This document shows positions 36,801 to 44,619 of a stretch of 64,000 nt of DNA, one piece after another; the first letter of the stretch is position 1; every line of letters starts with the position of its first letter. Source of the stretch: Paenibacillus radicis (ex Xue et al. 2023). GTDB lineage: Bacteria; Bacillota; Bacilli; Paenibacillales; NBRC-103111. The notes under the pieces were generated by a model that worked only from the letters and a program-made list of their open reading frames with translations, did not search any database and was not told the DNA's origin. Made by a program: the position numbers and the translations under genes. Where the stretch lies: the NCBI RefSeq assembly GCF_024722015.1, contig NZ_JANQBD010000006.1, forward strand, positions 1 to 64,000, written 5' to 3'.

Positions 36801-37556
36801 AAAGAGGTCCAGATCATTCAGCTTTTGTCCCAAACGGTATTCCTTGTCTAAGGTAAGCGTCATAGTTACACTGCTGCATAAGCTTGCTAATCCCTCGACG
36901 ACTGCAAGCTCCTGAGGAGTAAATCCATGAAATCCATCAATCCAGCATTCAGCCCCCTGAACGTACTCAGAGTGAGGCAACTGGGCGGCGAGCAGAGTTA
37001 AATAATCTTCTCCGTCCAAATATGCCTTGGATAGCTCCGACTCAAATTCTCTATAAAGCAACTGCAAGTCCTGCAGCTTGTCTGACAGCAGTATTGAATT
37101 ATTGGATCTTAATTGCGTATTCGCAACAAAATCCGCAAGTCCGTCAGCCGTAATACAATACCTTTTAAATTCCGTAAACAGTTCACCAATCTTCTCGATA
37201 AAGCCCATTTGATCTGTTGATGTATGAAATAATTGCAAGTTGTCACGATGTTTATGCAAAATTTTATGTATAAGCAGCGTTTTTCCGGTTCCATCAATCG
37301 GTAGACGGGCTGTGCCCCCCACTTCCTGCATAACCCGCCATGCCAGTCTGCGAAAGCTCAGTACCTGTGCCCGCAATGTCCCGCCCAGCTCTGGTGATGA
37401 GACGAGAGCATATTCGGCAAGGGATGTGGCCTGTTCGGGTACTAATAAAATCAATGGACGTCCGTTGGGCGCCTCCAAGAGCTTGTCCTTTATACTGCTC
37501 AGGCAATAGTCGCTTTTTCCGCTGCCGGTTCTTCCCAGCACAAAACGCAGAGCCAT
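33831..37556 (-). CDS. addB: ATP-dependent helicase/nuclease subunit B (AddB)
   Basis: AddB, 1241 residues: an inactive helicase-like body that reads Chi plus a nuclease domain with an Fe-S cluster. Walker A GRTGSGKS is at 8-15. The C-terminal nuclease motif is RVIDYKSSPTALHLAE. Cluster ligands are the single Cys in SCPFSQYASHG near 810 and the triple CTFCSYKPVC near 1136. The start is ATG 37556 preceded by GGGGGG; the open frame continues five codons to a TTG. It is the first gene of addB-addA-sbcD-sbcC. Confidence 0.98.
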   Translation of the reverse strand: MALRFVLGRTGSGKSDYCLSSIKDKLLEAPNGRPLILLVPEQATSLAEYALVSSPELGGTLRAQVLSFRRLAWRVMQEVGGTARLPIDGTGKTLLIHKILHKHRDNLQLFHTSTDQMGFIEKIGELFTEFKRYCITADGLADFVANTQLRSNNSILLSDKLQDLQLLYREFESELSKAYLDGEDYLTLLAAQLPHSEYVQGAECWIDGFHGFTPQELAVVEGLASLCSSVTMTLTLDKEYRLGQKLNDLDLFHPPARTMLQLQERMDRLQLPLQETLILPSQPPARFKDSPMLAYMEGAFEQRLKKPYPAGEPAGGKTGVRLSAAVSRRAEVEGTARDILRLVRDEGLRYRDIAVTVRNAEGYGDLLGMTFTDFGIPHFFDQKRTVMDHPLVELIRSAMEVILRYWKYEAIFRCTKTGFFLPLSSDENPNNLDRHALDQLENYVLAFGIQGARWFDGKPWTYSLRSSLEQPDIEVNEAEAAYLHKINASRKQIAQPLHQFQEEMKKSKTVRSKVETLYRLLTYLKVPERLESWSQAAVHAGNTEKAREHSQVWDRIIDMLDQLVELMDAEEVSAEVFAGLLEAGMESIKLGLVPPSLDQVLIGSMDRTRMGSVKHVFVLGVNEGVIPSKMNEESVLSEQERETLTDFGLPMAEGSTRKLLDEQFLIYCAFCTPSICLWLSYPLADEEGKSLLPSDVIRHMKRMFPFVKERLLLNEPTSAMSISEQIDYVEHPGKAMSFLIVQLKQSMRGEPVSGIWWAVYNWFIQQPGWQKRLRLMMQSLLYTNEAKSLSSTVSRRLYGDHVLTSVSRMERFVSCPFSQYASHGLRLQERRIYRLEAPDIGQLFHAALSMFAGQVASLGGHWSRLTAEECLSIAGDVVDLLAPRLQSEILFSSKRHHYITRKLKQVVGRAAMMLGEHARRGQFEPIGLEIGFGEGQAIPPLSYILENGVRMDVRGRIDRVDRADTDQGTLLRVIDYKSSPTALHLAEVFYGLSLQMLTYLDVILTHSKEWLGTEAKPAGVLYFHVHNPLLQLKNRISADKADEELRKRFKMRGLVSADAQTALLMDSALAGSSGHSQLIPVAMKADGSFYKSSSVADDGQWNVLRSYVRGAIKGIGSSMTGGNVDIEPYRMGTEAACTFCSYKPVCQFDSQFEANQFKVLKPLGKDRAMELMKEGLENRGADHVVALRATKAGGWNRKASVIEVEPERENEQSILKQDDNYEAGFTKVKRSGGASDDQQDS

Positions 37557-37771
37557 TATGTATCCCCCCAAACTAAGCTTCCTTCAGGAAACCTTTATTG
37601 TATCGTATCCATAGCAAAACTTACATCCATGCTCTGCCAAGTTATTCCTCCAGAAAAAACTTCCCTCTCAGCCATCTCTAGCAATTATATTATTCTACCA
37701 AATATATGTGCTTGATGGTAAGGGATGTTATGGTATTATTATACCACAACCCAGGAACGTATGTTTGTACG

Positions 37772-37821
37772 CAGCAAGAAAAGAGCCCGCATATCATCCA
37801 TAAAGGAAGCAAGCGGGCTCT
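37772..37821 (-). terminator. Rho-independent terminator after the nitroreductase
   Basis: AGAGCCCGC (37782-37790) pairs with GCGGGCTCT (37813-37821). Read leftward it is followed by TTTCTTGC. It separates the Fur-controlled gene from addB. The 215 bp from here to addB contain no gene; a leftward TATAAT lies near 37738 but no convincing -35. Confidence 0.8.
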
Positions 37822-37843
37822 CATATTAATAAAAGTAAAAGAA

Positions 37844-38440
37844 TTACTCAGTGATCCATACTGTTTTCGCGGCAACAGGCTCTCTTTTGCCCGGCTGCTG
37901 CGGATTAACAGGGTATCCGATATAGATTAGGCCGACAATCTGTTCGGCTTCCGATAGACCGAACGCTTGCTTCATTCGCGGATGATAAGCGGGCTCACCA
38001 GTACGCCAAACGGCTCCAAAACCCATACCATGAGCGGCTAGCAGTAAATTTTGCACCGCTGAATGAACAGCTGCAAATTCCTCCATTCGGTTAACGCCTG
38101 CAGCCGAGGACGGAGATACCGCAACCGCAATAACGACTGGGGCGCGGAATGCTTTGTCAGCCTGCTTTTTACGCAAAATTTCCAGCTCATCATCCGTCTT
38201 CTTCCGATCCAGCTCCATGGCAATATCCGCGTAAGCATCTCCCAGCACTTGCCTGCCCGGACCTGTCATGACGAAGAAACGCCATGGCTCTGTTGTGTGA
38301 TGACTTGGAGCCCATGCTGCGGCTTCTAGAAGTTTTTCAATATCATTACGATCCAAAGGGTCTTGTTTTACTTTACCTACGCTTCGTCTATCACGGATCG
38401 CTTCCCACAAGCCTATTGTATTAATCGTTTCCTGGTTCAT
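37844..38440 (-). CDS. Nitroreductase family FMN oxidoreductase, Fur-controlled
   Basis: NAD(P)H- and FMN-dependent oxidoreductase of 198 residues. Family marks: RDRRSVGKVKQDPLDRNDIE with the flavin-contacting RR-S, AAAWAPSHHTTEPWRF, and LLLAAHGMGFGAVWRTG. The substrate is not predictable from sequence. A near-perfect Fur box lies on its promoter, so it may be a flavin or ferric reductase used under iron limitation (inference). The start ATG 38440 has AAGGTGG eight bases upstream; a GTG four codons earlier lies within the SD. It is monocistronic: own promoter and own terminator. Confidence 0.92.
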   Translation of the reverse strand: MNQETINTIGLWEAIRDRRSVGKVKQDPLDRNDIEKLLEAAAWAPSHHTTEPWRFFVMTGPGRQVLGDAYADIAMELDRKKTDDELEILRKKQADKAFRAPVVIAVAVSPSSAAGVNRMEEFAAVHSAVQNLLLAAHGMGFGAVWRTGEPAYHPRMKQAFGLSEAEQIVGLIYIGYPVNPQQPGKREPVAAKTVWITE

Positions 38441-38508
38441 GTGATATACCACCTTCGCTCGAATTGCAGTTTATATTTCAGATCTTCAGCTCAGAGCATC
38501 CCTCTACT

Positions 38509-38523
38509 TGAGAATAATTATCA
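38509..38523 (-). promoter_or_regulatory. Fur box upstream of the nitroreductase
   Basis: On the minus strand the site reads TGATAATTATTCTCA. This matches the Bacillus 7-1-7 Fur consensus TGATAATNATTATCA at all but one specified base. It lies immediately downstream of the -10 box, a repressing position. Confidence 0.78.
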
Positions 38524-38528
38524 TTATG

Positions 38529-38557
38529 ATTATATAAGTAAGACCACAATTTTTCAA
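38529..38557 (-). promoter_or_regulatory. Sigma-A promoter of the nitroreductase
   Basis: TTGAAA (38552-38557) and a perfect TATAAT (38529-38534) are 17 bases apart on the minus strand, about 90 bp before the start codon. The Fur box overlaps the start of transcription. The rest of the gap 38441-38806 holds the rlmI terminator and no gene. Confidence 0.75.
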
Positions 38558-38702
38558 CTGGCTAAACGACGTTCTTTTGAAAACCAGTTTAAATCATTGT
38601 ATGGCATAGTTCATATTCGGGTTATCCCGACCACTTAGAGGCTTAGATCCATAAGAAACGTTCTTCTTCAGCTCCGCTGAAAACTTATCAAGTCTGATAT
38701 TA

Positions 38703-38750
38703 TAAAAAAACAAGCCCCCATCACGTTGACCGCGGATTGGAAGCTTGTTT
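38703..38750 (-). terminator. Rho-independent terminator after rlmI
   Basis: AAACAAGC (38708-38715) pairs with GCTTGTTT (38743-38750). Read leftward it is followed by TTTTTTAT. It ends the deoC-rlmI direction of transcription. Confidence 0.7.
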
Positions 38751-38806
38751 GGACGAATTTGAGGCTGATGCTGTTCGCACTATCCTTTTGGGAATTCTCT
38801 GAAGCA

Positions 38807-40180
38807 CTACTTACTGCGCACTTCAAATATAGCAAATTTCAAGTAATGGCCTTCGTCCACACCCAAAATTCGCGGATGATCCTTGCCTGCCCCTCGAAAC
38901 TCAATAAGCCGCAAAATTTTCTTCGCATCCGCCGCCGCCGCATGAATCGTCTCAAGAAATAAATCCGGCCTCATATGATAGGAACAGCTGGCCGTAACCA
39001 AATAGCCGCCTTCATTAACCAGCTTCATCCCTTGAAGATTAATATCCTTATAGCCTCTGCATGCCCCTTCGACCGCGCTCTTTGTTTTTGCAAACGCAGG
39101 CGGATCCAATATAACTACATCCCAGGTTCGACTTTTAGAATCTAGAGGTTTCGATGTGTCGACTTTTTTAACATCAGCCATACTTCTTTCCTGACGCTGA
39201 TCGAGCCCCTTCACCTGCTGGCGCAAATATTCAAAAGCATCGGCAACAACGAACTCTACACGATCCTCGAAGCCGTTAAGCTTAACATTGGTCCGTGCAC
39301 TTTCCACTGCATGCTCCGAGATGTCGAGGCAGGTCACCTTCTTCGCACCATACTTGCATGCATTCAATGTGAAGCTGCCGGTATGAGAAAAGCATTCCAG
39401 CACCGTAGCGCCATCCCATAAAGGAAATGTAACTTTTTTGCCATTAGCATTTACTGGAACCTTAACGGTTCCGCCAGAACCATCCTCGGCCGGCAGCTCT
39501 TGCAGCGCGATGCCGCTTCGTTTTCCCCAGCCTGTCATTAATGGTGCAATAGCAGCACGATTTTCTCTTTGGTCAAAGAAATAGCCCGTCTTTTGGCCTT
39601 CCATAATATCGATTTCCAGCAGAAGACCATTTTCGGTAATCTGTACATGACGCGGACATTCACCATACAGAAGCCCTTTACGCAGCTCCAAGCCTTCCAG
39701 CTCACGTATGCTCACATCACTGCGTTCATAAATCCCTTTGGGTTGCACAACCTCAACCAGAGCCGAAACGATAGCATCCCTTACCCGTTCCATTCCTAGG
39801 GTCAGCACCTGCACAACAAGTACATCTTCAAACCGGTCTACGATTAATCCTGGCAAAAAATCCGCTTCCCCATATACCAGTCGGTACGAAAGCGCGCCCG
39901 GCACAAACCGCTCCCTCTGTTCCATGCAGCGAATAAAACGCTCCACAAAAAAAGCGTGCGTCATCTCCTCAATCGGTTCATAAGCAACAATACGCACCGT
40001 GATTTGTGATAAAGGATTCCAATAACCGGTTGCAAGATACTGTCCCAGGTGGGACTGTACAGCTACCAATTGTCCTGGAACGGGCTCTCCCTCGGTGCGC
40101 TCCAGCTCGGATTTGTAAATCCAGGGATGTCCGGCTTCCAGTCGTTTTTTTCTCTTTTTATCTAAATATACTGCGGGCAC
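38807..40180 (-). CDS. rlmI: Class I SAM-dependent rRNA methyltransferase (RlmI-like)
   Basis: Predicted 23S rRNA m5C methyltransferase. The N-terminal PUA domain (residues 1-75) begins AVYLDKKRKKRLEAGHPWIY. A central domain follows with GEADFLPGLIVDRF, then the Rossmann domain with ATVLECFSHTGSFTL, KVTCLDISEHAV and the catalytic ILDPPAFAK. At 457 residues it is 50-60 longer than most homologues, with insertions near 216-256 and 322-351. The start is GTG 40180 with GGGGA upstream; the open frame runs 36 codons further only because the palindromic repeat upstream lacks stops. Target specificity is inferred from the family. Confidence 0.88.
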   Translation of the reverse strand: MPAVYLDKKRKKRLEAGHPWIYKSELERTEGEPVPGQLVAVQSHLGQYLATGYWNPLSQITVRIVAYEPIEEMTHAFFVERFIRCMEQRERFVPGALSYRLVYGEADFLPGLIVDRFEDVLVVQVLTLGMERVRDAIVSALVEVVQPKGIYERSDVSIRELEGLELRKGLLYGECPRHVQITENGLLLEIDIMEGQKTGYFFDQRENRAAIAPLMTGWGKRSGIALQELPAEDGSGGTVKVPVNANGKKVTFPLWDGATVLECFSHTGSFTLNACKYGAKKVTCLDISEHAVESARTNVKLNGFEDRVEFVVADAFEYLRQQVKGLDQRQERSMADVKKVDTSKPLDSKSRTWDVVILDPPAFAKTKSAVEGACRGYKDINLQGMKLVNEGGYLVTASCSYHMRPDLFLETIHAAAADAKKILRLIEFRGAGKDHPRILGVDEGHYLKFAIFEVRSK

Positions 40181-40212
40181 ATTCTGTTCCCCATCTCTAA
40201 TATGTTTTCCTA

Positions 40213-40284
40213 CCCTCCCAAACCCTCCCTGGAAGGGAGGGCCCAAAGGGCTACGCCCTCTGGACACCCGAAAGTTTGGAGGGG
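40213..40284. repeat. Palindromic intergenic repeat upstream of rlmI
   Basis: About 72 bp built of nested inverted repeats: outer arms CCCTCCCAAA and TTTGGAGGGG, an inner hairpin CCCTCCC-TGGAA-GGGAGGG, and AGGGC-TAC-GCCCT. The sequence is unlike its surroundings and has the form of a REP or non-autonomous element. I see no second copy in this window. The adjacent stretch 40285-40391, up to deoC, contains TTCAGTA/TACTGAA arms but no gene. Confidence 0.6.
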
Positions 40285-40391
40285 ACATTCAGTAGCCACT
40301 CCCTTGTTACTGAAGTGAACTATCGCTTTCGTCCCTTTGGGACACGCTTTACGGTTGTTCTCCCTACATCTGAAGTTCAATATACCGTAAA

Positions 40392-41093
40392 CTAGTACGA
40401 ACTATTGTCTTTAAGACCATTCACAATAGCAACACCTGAGCTGGTACCAAGACGTGTTGCACCGGCTTCAATCATCTTCAGAGCGGTTTCTAGATCACGC
40501 ACTCCACCGGAGGCTTTAACGCCGATCGAAGCAGATACGTTACCGCGCATTAAACGAATATCTTCGACAGTCGCACCGCCTGGACCGAAGCCCGTTGAGG
40601 TCTTCACATAATGAGCGCCAGCCTCCTCGGACAGCCTGCAAGCAGCGATTTTCTGCTCTTCATTTAAGAAACCCGTTTCAAAAATTACTTTTACTATAGC
40701 CTGTCCTTGAACTGCTTGAACGACTGCCCGGATATCTTCACGAACTGCGTCATAATTTCCTTCCATCAGCTGTCCAACCTGCAGCACCATGTCAATTTCA
40801 TCAGCACCGGCTTCAGCAGCTTTAGCAGCTTCAAACGCCTTGACCGCGCTATCATTGGCACCCAAAGGAAAACCGCAAACAACACTGATCTTGACCTCGC
40901 TGCCTGTTAGAGCTTTCTTGCAGACTGGCACCCATACTCCATTAACGCACACGCTGTAGAATCCGTATTTTACCGCCTCATCACACAGCTTCAGAACAGC
41001 CTGTTCATTGGAATCAGCTTTAAGTAAAGTGTGGTCTATATAAGCTGGAATTTGTTTAGGGTCGATGGACAACCCTTTTTGAGCTTCGCTCAT
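40392..41093 (-). CDS. deoC: Deoxyribose-phosphate aldolase
   Basis: Class I aldolase splitting 2-deoxyribose 5-phosphate to acetaldehyde and glyceraldehyde 3-phosphate in deoxynucleoside breakdown. The Schiff-base lysine is K164 in YVKTSTGFGPGGAT. D101 in ADEIDMVLQVG and the second lysine in IGVKASGGVRD complete the site. At 233 residues the length is normal. Its ATG follows the Nudix gene's TGA with no spacer (TGAATG), so translation is coupled. Confidence 0.97.
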   Translation of the reverse strand: MSEAQKGLSIDPKQIPAYIDHTLLKADSNEQAVLKLCDEAVKYGFYSVCVNGVWVPVCKKALTGSEVKISVVCGFPLGANDSAVKAFEAAKAAEAGADEIDMVLQVGQLMEGNYDAVREDIRAVVQAVQGQAIVKVIFETGFLNEEQKIAACRLSEEAGAHYVKTSTGFGPGGATVEDIRLMRGNVSASIGVKASGGVRDLETALKMIEAGATRLGTSSGVAIVNGLKDNSSY

Positions 41094-41522
41094 TCAATTC
41101 ACCTCATATCCTAAGGAATGTAATGCCTTTTTCATAACCGAATCGTTATTCCCATACCCGGAATGCTTCTGCTGATACCAGGCATTCATAGGATCAAGCC
41201 ATTCAACACCCCGAATTTCTTCAACCTGCGCCTGCAGTTCGCCACTCTTCGCTTCCACTAAAAAGTAATGAACCTCTTTATCAACCAAGCCAACCCCAGT
41301 TAAAGTAAATTGATAGGTAATAACTTCAAGCGGTTTCGTAATTGTTCCTACAATACCTGTTTCTTCTAAAATTTCCCGCAGCGCGGTCTGCTCCACCGTT
41401 TCCCCAGGTTCCATTTTACCTTTGGGAAGTGTAATTTTGCCGTAACGGTCTTGAATCATTTGAATTTTCAATTCATTTTGTTTTTTTCGATATACGACAC
41501 CGCCTGCGGAAATTTCTCTCAT
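41094..41522 (-). CDS. Nudix hydrolase
   Basis: A 142-residue nucleoside-diphosphate-linked hydrolase. The Nudix box is complete: GKMEPGETVEQTALREILEE then TG, with the metal-binding REILEE core. The substrate is not recognisable; house-cleaning of damaged nucleotides or dinucleotides are both possible. Start ATG 41522 (MREISAGGVVY) has AAGGGTGG five bases upstream; the frame is open 14 codons further. Its stop touches the deoC start, so the two are one unit. Confidence 0.88.
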   Translation of the reverse strand: MREISAGGVVYRKKQNELKIQMIQDRYGKITLPKGKMEPGETVEQTALREILEETGIVGTITKPLEVITYQFTLTGVGLVDKEVHYFLVEAKSGELQAQVEEIRGVEWLDPMNAWYQQKHSGYGNNDSVMKKALHSLGYEVN

Positions 41523-41539
41523 ACCAACCACCCTTTCCT

Positions 41540-41589
41540 TTAGGAGAAAGAATAAGGACTTCATCCACTTAATTCGGAATGAAATCCTT
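41540..41589 (-). terminator. Possible terminator or attenuator between mtaB and the Nudix gene
   Basis: AAGGACTTCATCC (41554-41566) pairs with GGAATGAAATCCTT (41576-41589), with one bulge and one mismatch. Read leftward it is followed by ATTCTTTCT. The U-tract is imperfect, so partial read-through is likely. Confidence 0.5.
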
Positions 41590-41597
41590 GCTAGTCA

Positions 41598-42944
41598 CTA
41601 CACATTCACTGCTTGGGCATGAGATAAATCCAGAGTACGCACCAATTGGCCGCGGCTCTCGTTAACGCCCGCTTCCAAAACTTTTACCTTGCATACACTG
41701 CCTACCCAATCTTCACTGCCTTCAAAAACAACCTGTAAATAATTATCTGAATACCCCATTATCAGACCGCTTCCCGGCTCACCTTTATGAGCGCGTTCCG
41801 GTATTACCTCAAGCACCTGACCAACATATTTCTGTGCATATGCCAGCTGCATACGTTCGGATAAGTCGATCAGCTCATGAACGCGAGCATTTTTCAATTC
41901 CTCGTCAACCTGATCCTCCATCCGAGCCGCAGGAGTGCCTGTCCGCTTGGAATAAGGAAACACATGCATTTCAGAGAATTGCATTTGCTTCATAAACTCG
42001 TACCCGTTGCGGAACATTTCCTCAGTTTCACCCGGGAATCCGACAATTACGTCGGTAGTTATCGCGACACCTGGCATAATCTTATGAATTTGCTCAATTT
42101 TACCCGCAAACTCAGCCGTCGTATATTTACGGCGCATTCTTGCCAATACGCGGTCATCGCCGGCTTGAAGCGGGATGTGTAAATGTCGGCACATTTTATC
42201 CGAGTTTTTAAGAACATCCAGCACTTCCTCGGTAATTTGACTCGCTTCAATTGAGCTGATACGGATTCGCTTCAAGCCTTCAACTTTATCCAAATCCCAC
42301 AGCAGCTTAGCCAAGCTGTAATTTTCTATGTCCTCACCATAGCCACCGGTGTGAATCCCTGTCAACACGATTTCCTGGTATCCCGCTTCAACCAGCATCT
42401 GAGCTTGTTTAATAACGCTAACCGGTTCGCGGCTGCGCATCAAGCCACGGGACCAAGGAATAATACAGAAGGTGCAAAAATTGTTGCAGCCCTCCTGAAT
42501 TTTTAAAAATGCACGTGTACGGTCTGCAAAATCAGGAACATCCAATTCTTCGAACTGGCGGGTTTTCATTATATTGCGGACTGCATTGATCGGCTGTCGC
42601 TCTTGATGCAGCTGTTGAACATAAGGAATGATTTTATCACGGTCCTGTGTCCCAATAACCAGATCGACTCCAGGGATCGCCAAAATTTCTGCAGGCGATG
42701 TTTGTGCGTAACAGCCAGTGACTGCGACAATCGCTTCCGGATTACGGCGTATTGCTCGGCGAATCATCTGGCGGCTTTTTTTATCTCCTGTATTGGTTAC
42801 GGTACATGTATTAATGACATAAATGTCAGCTGTCGATTCAAAATCGACCTGCTCATAGCCTTCGTGCTTGAACAGCTGCCAAATAGCTTCCGTATCGTAA
42901 AAATTCACTTTGCAACCTAATGTATGAAATGCTACTGAAGCCAT
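41598..42944 (-). CDS. mtaB: tRNA threonylcarbamoyladenosine methylthiotransferase MtaB
   Basis: Radical-SAM methylthiotransferase that makes ms2t6A37 in tRNA, 448 residues. The N-terminal UPF0004 domain supplies C11, C47 and C78 for the auxiliary Fe-S cluster. The radical-SAM cluster ligands are C153, C157 and C160 (GCNNFCTFC). A C-terminal TRAM domain includes VGQVLEVIPE. The start ATG 42944 (MASVAFHTLGCKVN) has GGAGG upstream and is 5 bp after the rsmE stop; the longer open frame overlaps rsmE and is rejected. Confidence 0.96.
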   Translation of the reverse strand: MASVAFHTLGCKVNFYDTEAIWQLFKHEGYEQVDFESTADIYVINTCTVTNTGDKKSRQMIRRAIRRNPEAIVAVTGCYAQTSPAEILAIPGVDLVIGTQDRDKIIPYVQQLHQERQPINAVRNIMKTRQFEELDVPDFADRTRAFLKIQEGCNNFCTFCIIPWSRGLMRSREPVSVIKQAQMLVEAGYQEIVLTGIHTGGYGEDIENYSLAKLLWDLDKVEGLKRIRISSIEASQITEEVLDVLKNSDKMCRHLHIPLQAGDDRVLARMRRKYTTAEFAGKIEQIHKIMPGVAITTDVIVGFPGETEEMFRNGYEFMKQMQFSEMHVFPYSKRTGTPAARMEDQVDEELKNARVHELIDLSERMQLAYAQKYVGQVLEVIPERAHKGEPGSGLIMGYSDNYLQVVFEGSEDWVGSVCKVKVLEAGVNESRGQLVRTLDLSHAQAVNV

Positions 42945-42949
42945 TGTTA

Positions 42950-43795
42950 TTATCCTCCCATCTCTCCGGATTCGTACAAAATACAGGTTAGTCCGACCAT
43001 TGCGGCTGTCTCCGTCCGCAAAATTCGCCGCCCTAGGCTGATTGACCTGCATCCTGCCGCTTCTGCGGCTTCGATCTCCTGCTCGCTGAAGCCCCCTTCG
43101 GGACCAACAATCAGCATCAGCTTAAGCGAGGACCTCTCGCTCCCAGCTTGCGTCAGAGTAGAGACAGGCATGGATATGCCATCAATCGATTTCAACCCGC
43201 AATCTATTGGAGCCAATCTATCCTTCATCGTGGATAAAGCGGCTTGAATCTCTTGGCGCAACTGTAAACCATCTTGCTTTTCATAACATATCCATGCTGC
43301 ATCAACTTGTGTTGCACACTGGAGCAGCTGTTTCCACGATAGCGGAGCATCAACAGCAGGTATCTTGTTACGATGCGCTTGTTCAGCCGCCTCCTTGGCG
43401 ATCTTCTGCCATCGCTCCACACGTTTGCCTTCTTTTTTGGCATCAAGCTGTACTACGGTTCGTTCGGATACAAAAGGAATAAACCTTCCGGCACCGATCT
43501 CTGTCCCCTTTTGGATTACAAGCTCCATCTTGTCGCCTTTAGGCAGGCTCTGCGCAATCCAAACCTCGACAGCAGGCTCATGGTTCATTTCAAGAAGCTC
43601 CACAATATCGGCAAGCACCTGCTCCTTACCCAATTCGTTAATTTGGACTATCGCTTCACGGTTCACACCATTGCTGACAATAACTTTCTCCCCGACTTTG
43701 GCCCGCATAACACGGATTAAATGGTGAGCATCATCCCCTGTAATCGTTACAGAGTTGTCGGCAAAAAGTTCAGGTGCAATAAAATAACGCTGCAT
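42950..43795 (-). CDS. rsmE: 16S rRNA (uracil(1498)-N3)-methyltransferase RsmE
   Basis: SPOUT-class methyltransferase, 281 residues, modifying U1498 of 16S rRNA. An N-terminal PUA-like domain (MQRYFIAPELF, GDDAHHLIRVMRAKVG) precedes the knotted domain with QSLPKGDKMELVIQKGTEIG, the SAM site LIVGPEGGFSEQEI and LGRRILRTETAA. A stretch near 185-220 is longer than usual. The order prmA-M50-rsmE-mtaB corresponds to yqeT-yqeU-yqeV of Bacillus with one gene inserted. The 131 bp upstream (43796-43926) show no gene. Confidence 0.95.
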   Translation of the reverse strand: MQRYFIAPELFADNSVTITGDDAHHLIRVMRAKVGEKVIVSNGVNREAIVQINELGKEQVLADIVELLEMNHEPAVEVWIAQSLPKGDKMELVIQKGTEIGAGRFIPFVSERTVVQLDAKKEGKRVERWQKIAKEAAEQAHRNKIPAVDAPLSWKQLLQCATQVDAAWICYEKQDGLQLRQEIQAALSTMKDRLAPIDCGLKSIDGISMPVSTLTQAGSERSSLKLMLIVGPEGGFSEQEIEAAEAAGCRSISLGRRILRTETAAMVGLTCILYESGEMGG

Positions 43796-43926
43796 GCTCT
43801 TCTCTACTTTCTGTCTAGCTTAAATGAACATCGTTTAATAAAATATCAACCTACATCATACTATGTTTTTTATGAAAAAGCTATCATTTACAGCATTCCC
43901 CAAGGTCTCTCCCAGCCATTCACCAC

Positions 43927-44610
43927 TCACTTAAATGCGCCGAAAATGAGCCCCGCAGCCTGATTAAACGCACCTAGAATCGGCCATTGCAGCGCAAACA
44001 CTGGTCCAATGGTTACACTGCGAATCGGCGGGATGAAAACCATCAGCAATATCGCGAAAAAAAGCCACTGCTCATAAGCCTTAAGCTTCATTGCCATGGA
44101 TCGCGGCAGCACATCCTCCAAAATACGGTAACCATCCAAAGGTGGGAATGGAATCAGATTGAGAATGAATAAAAAGATATTTTGGATAACCATAAGATTA
44201 AAAAATAATTTGATTGCTTTAATTCCACCCTCTGAAAATCCATCAAACACATGAAGCTGAAGCAATGAATAATAGATAATCAAACTGAGGAAAGCAAGCA
44301 CCAGATTGCTGAGCGGTCCTGCTAAAGAGACAATAATTCCCATTACCCGGGGACTTTTGAATTTCGCACGGTTTACTAACACGGGCTTAGCCCAGCCAAT
44401 GCCGATGATTAGAAAAAAGATCATCCCCAGCCAATCAATGTGAACGCGGGGATTAAGCGTCAGACGCCCCATAGAACGGGGCGTCGGATCTCCAAAGCGG
44501 TCTGCAAAAAAAGCGTGTGAAAACTCATGTATAGCAAAAGAAATCAACAGAACAACGAAAACAAACGGCATTTCCTCTAAAGGAAAAGGAAGAAATGAGC
44601 TGAAATCCAT
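43927..44610 (-). CDS. Site-2 protease family (M50) membrane metalloprotease
   Basis: Intramembrane zinc protease-like protein of 227 residues. HEFSH at residues 28-32 supplies two His ligands and the catalytic Glu. The third ligand lies in NLIPFPPLDGYRIL, with Asp near 167. About five membrane helices are visible. There is no PDZ domain, so it belongs to the small YwhC/Rv-type branch; substrates unknown. AGGAGGAAACT precedes the ATG, and the prmA stop is 9 bp upstream, so it belongs to the prmA unit. This gene is not part of the Bacillus yqeT-yqeU pair. Confidence 0.9.
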   Translation of the reverse strand: MDFSSFLPFPLEEMPFVFVVLLISFAIHEFSHAFFADRFGDPTPRSMGRLTLNPRVHIDWLGMIFFLIIGIGWAKPVLVNRAKFKSPRVMGIIVSLAGPLSNLVLAFLSLIIYYSLLQLHVFDGFSEGGIKAIKLFFNLMVIQNIFLFILNLIPFPPLDGYRILEDVLPRSMAMKLKAYEQWLFFAILLMVFIPPIRSVTIGPVFALQWPILGAFNQAAGLIFGAFK

Positions 44611-44619
44611 AGTTTCCTC

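Noticed and set aside
37572-37771. Promoter for addB
   Set aside because: A TATAAT near 37738 exists on the minus strand but no acceptable -35 at 16-18 bases.
40181-40288. N-terminal extension of rlmI by 36 codons
   Set aside because: It would be encoded by the palindromic repeat; the family N-terminus and SD support GTG 40180.
42945-43052. N-terminal extension of mtaB by 36 codons
   Set aside because: It overlaps rsmE coding sequence; MASVAFHTLGCKVN is the conserved family start and has its own SD.
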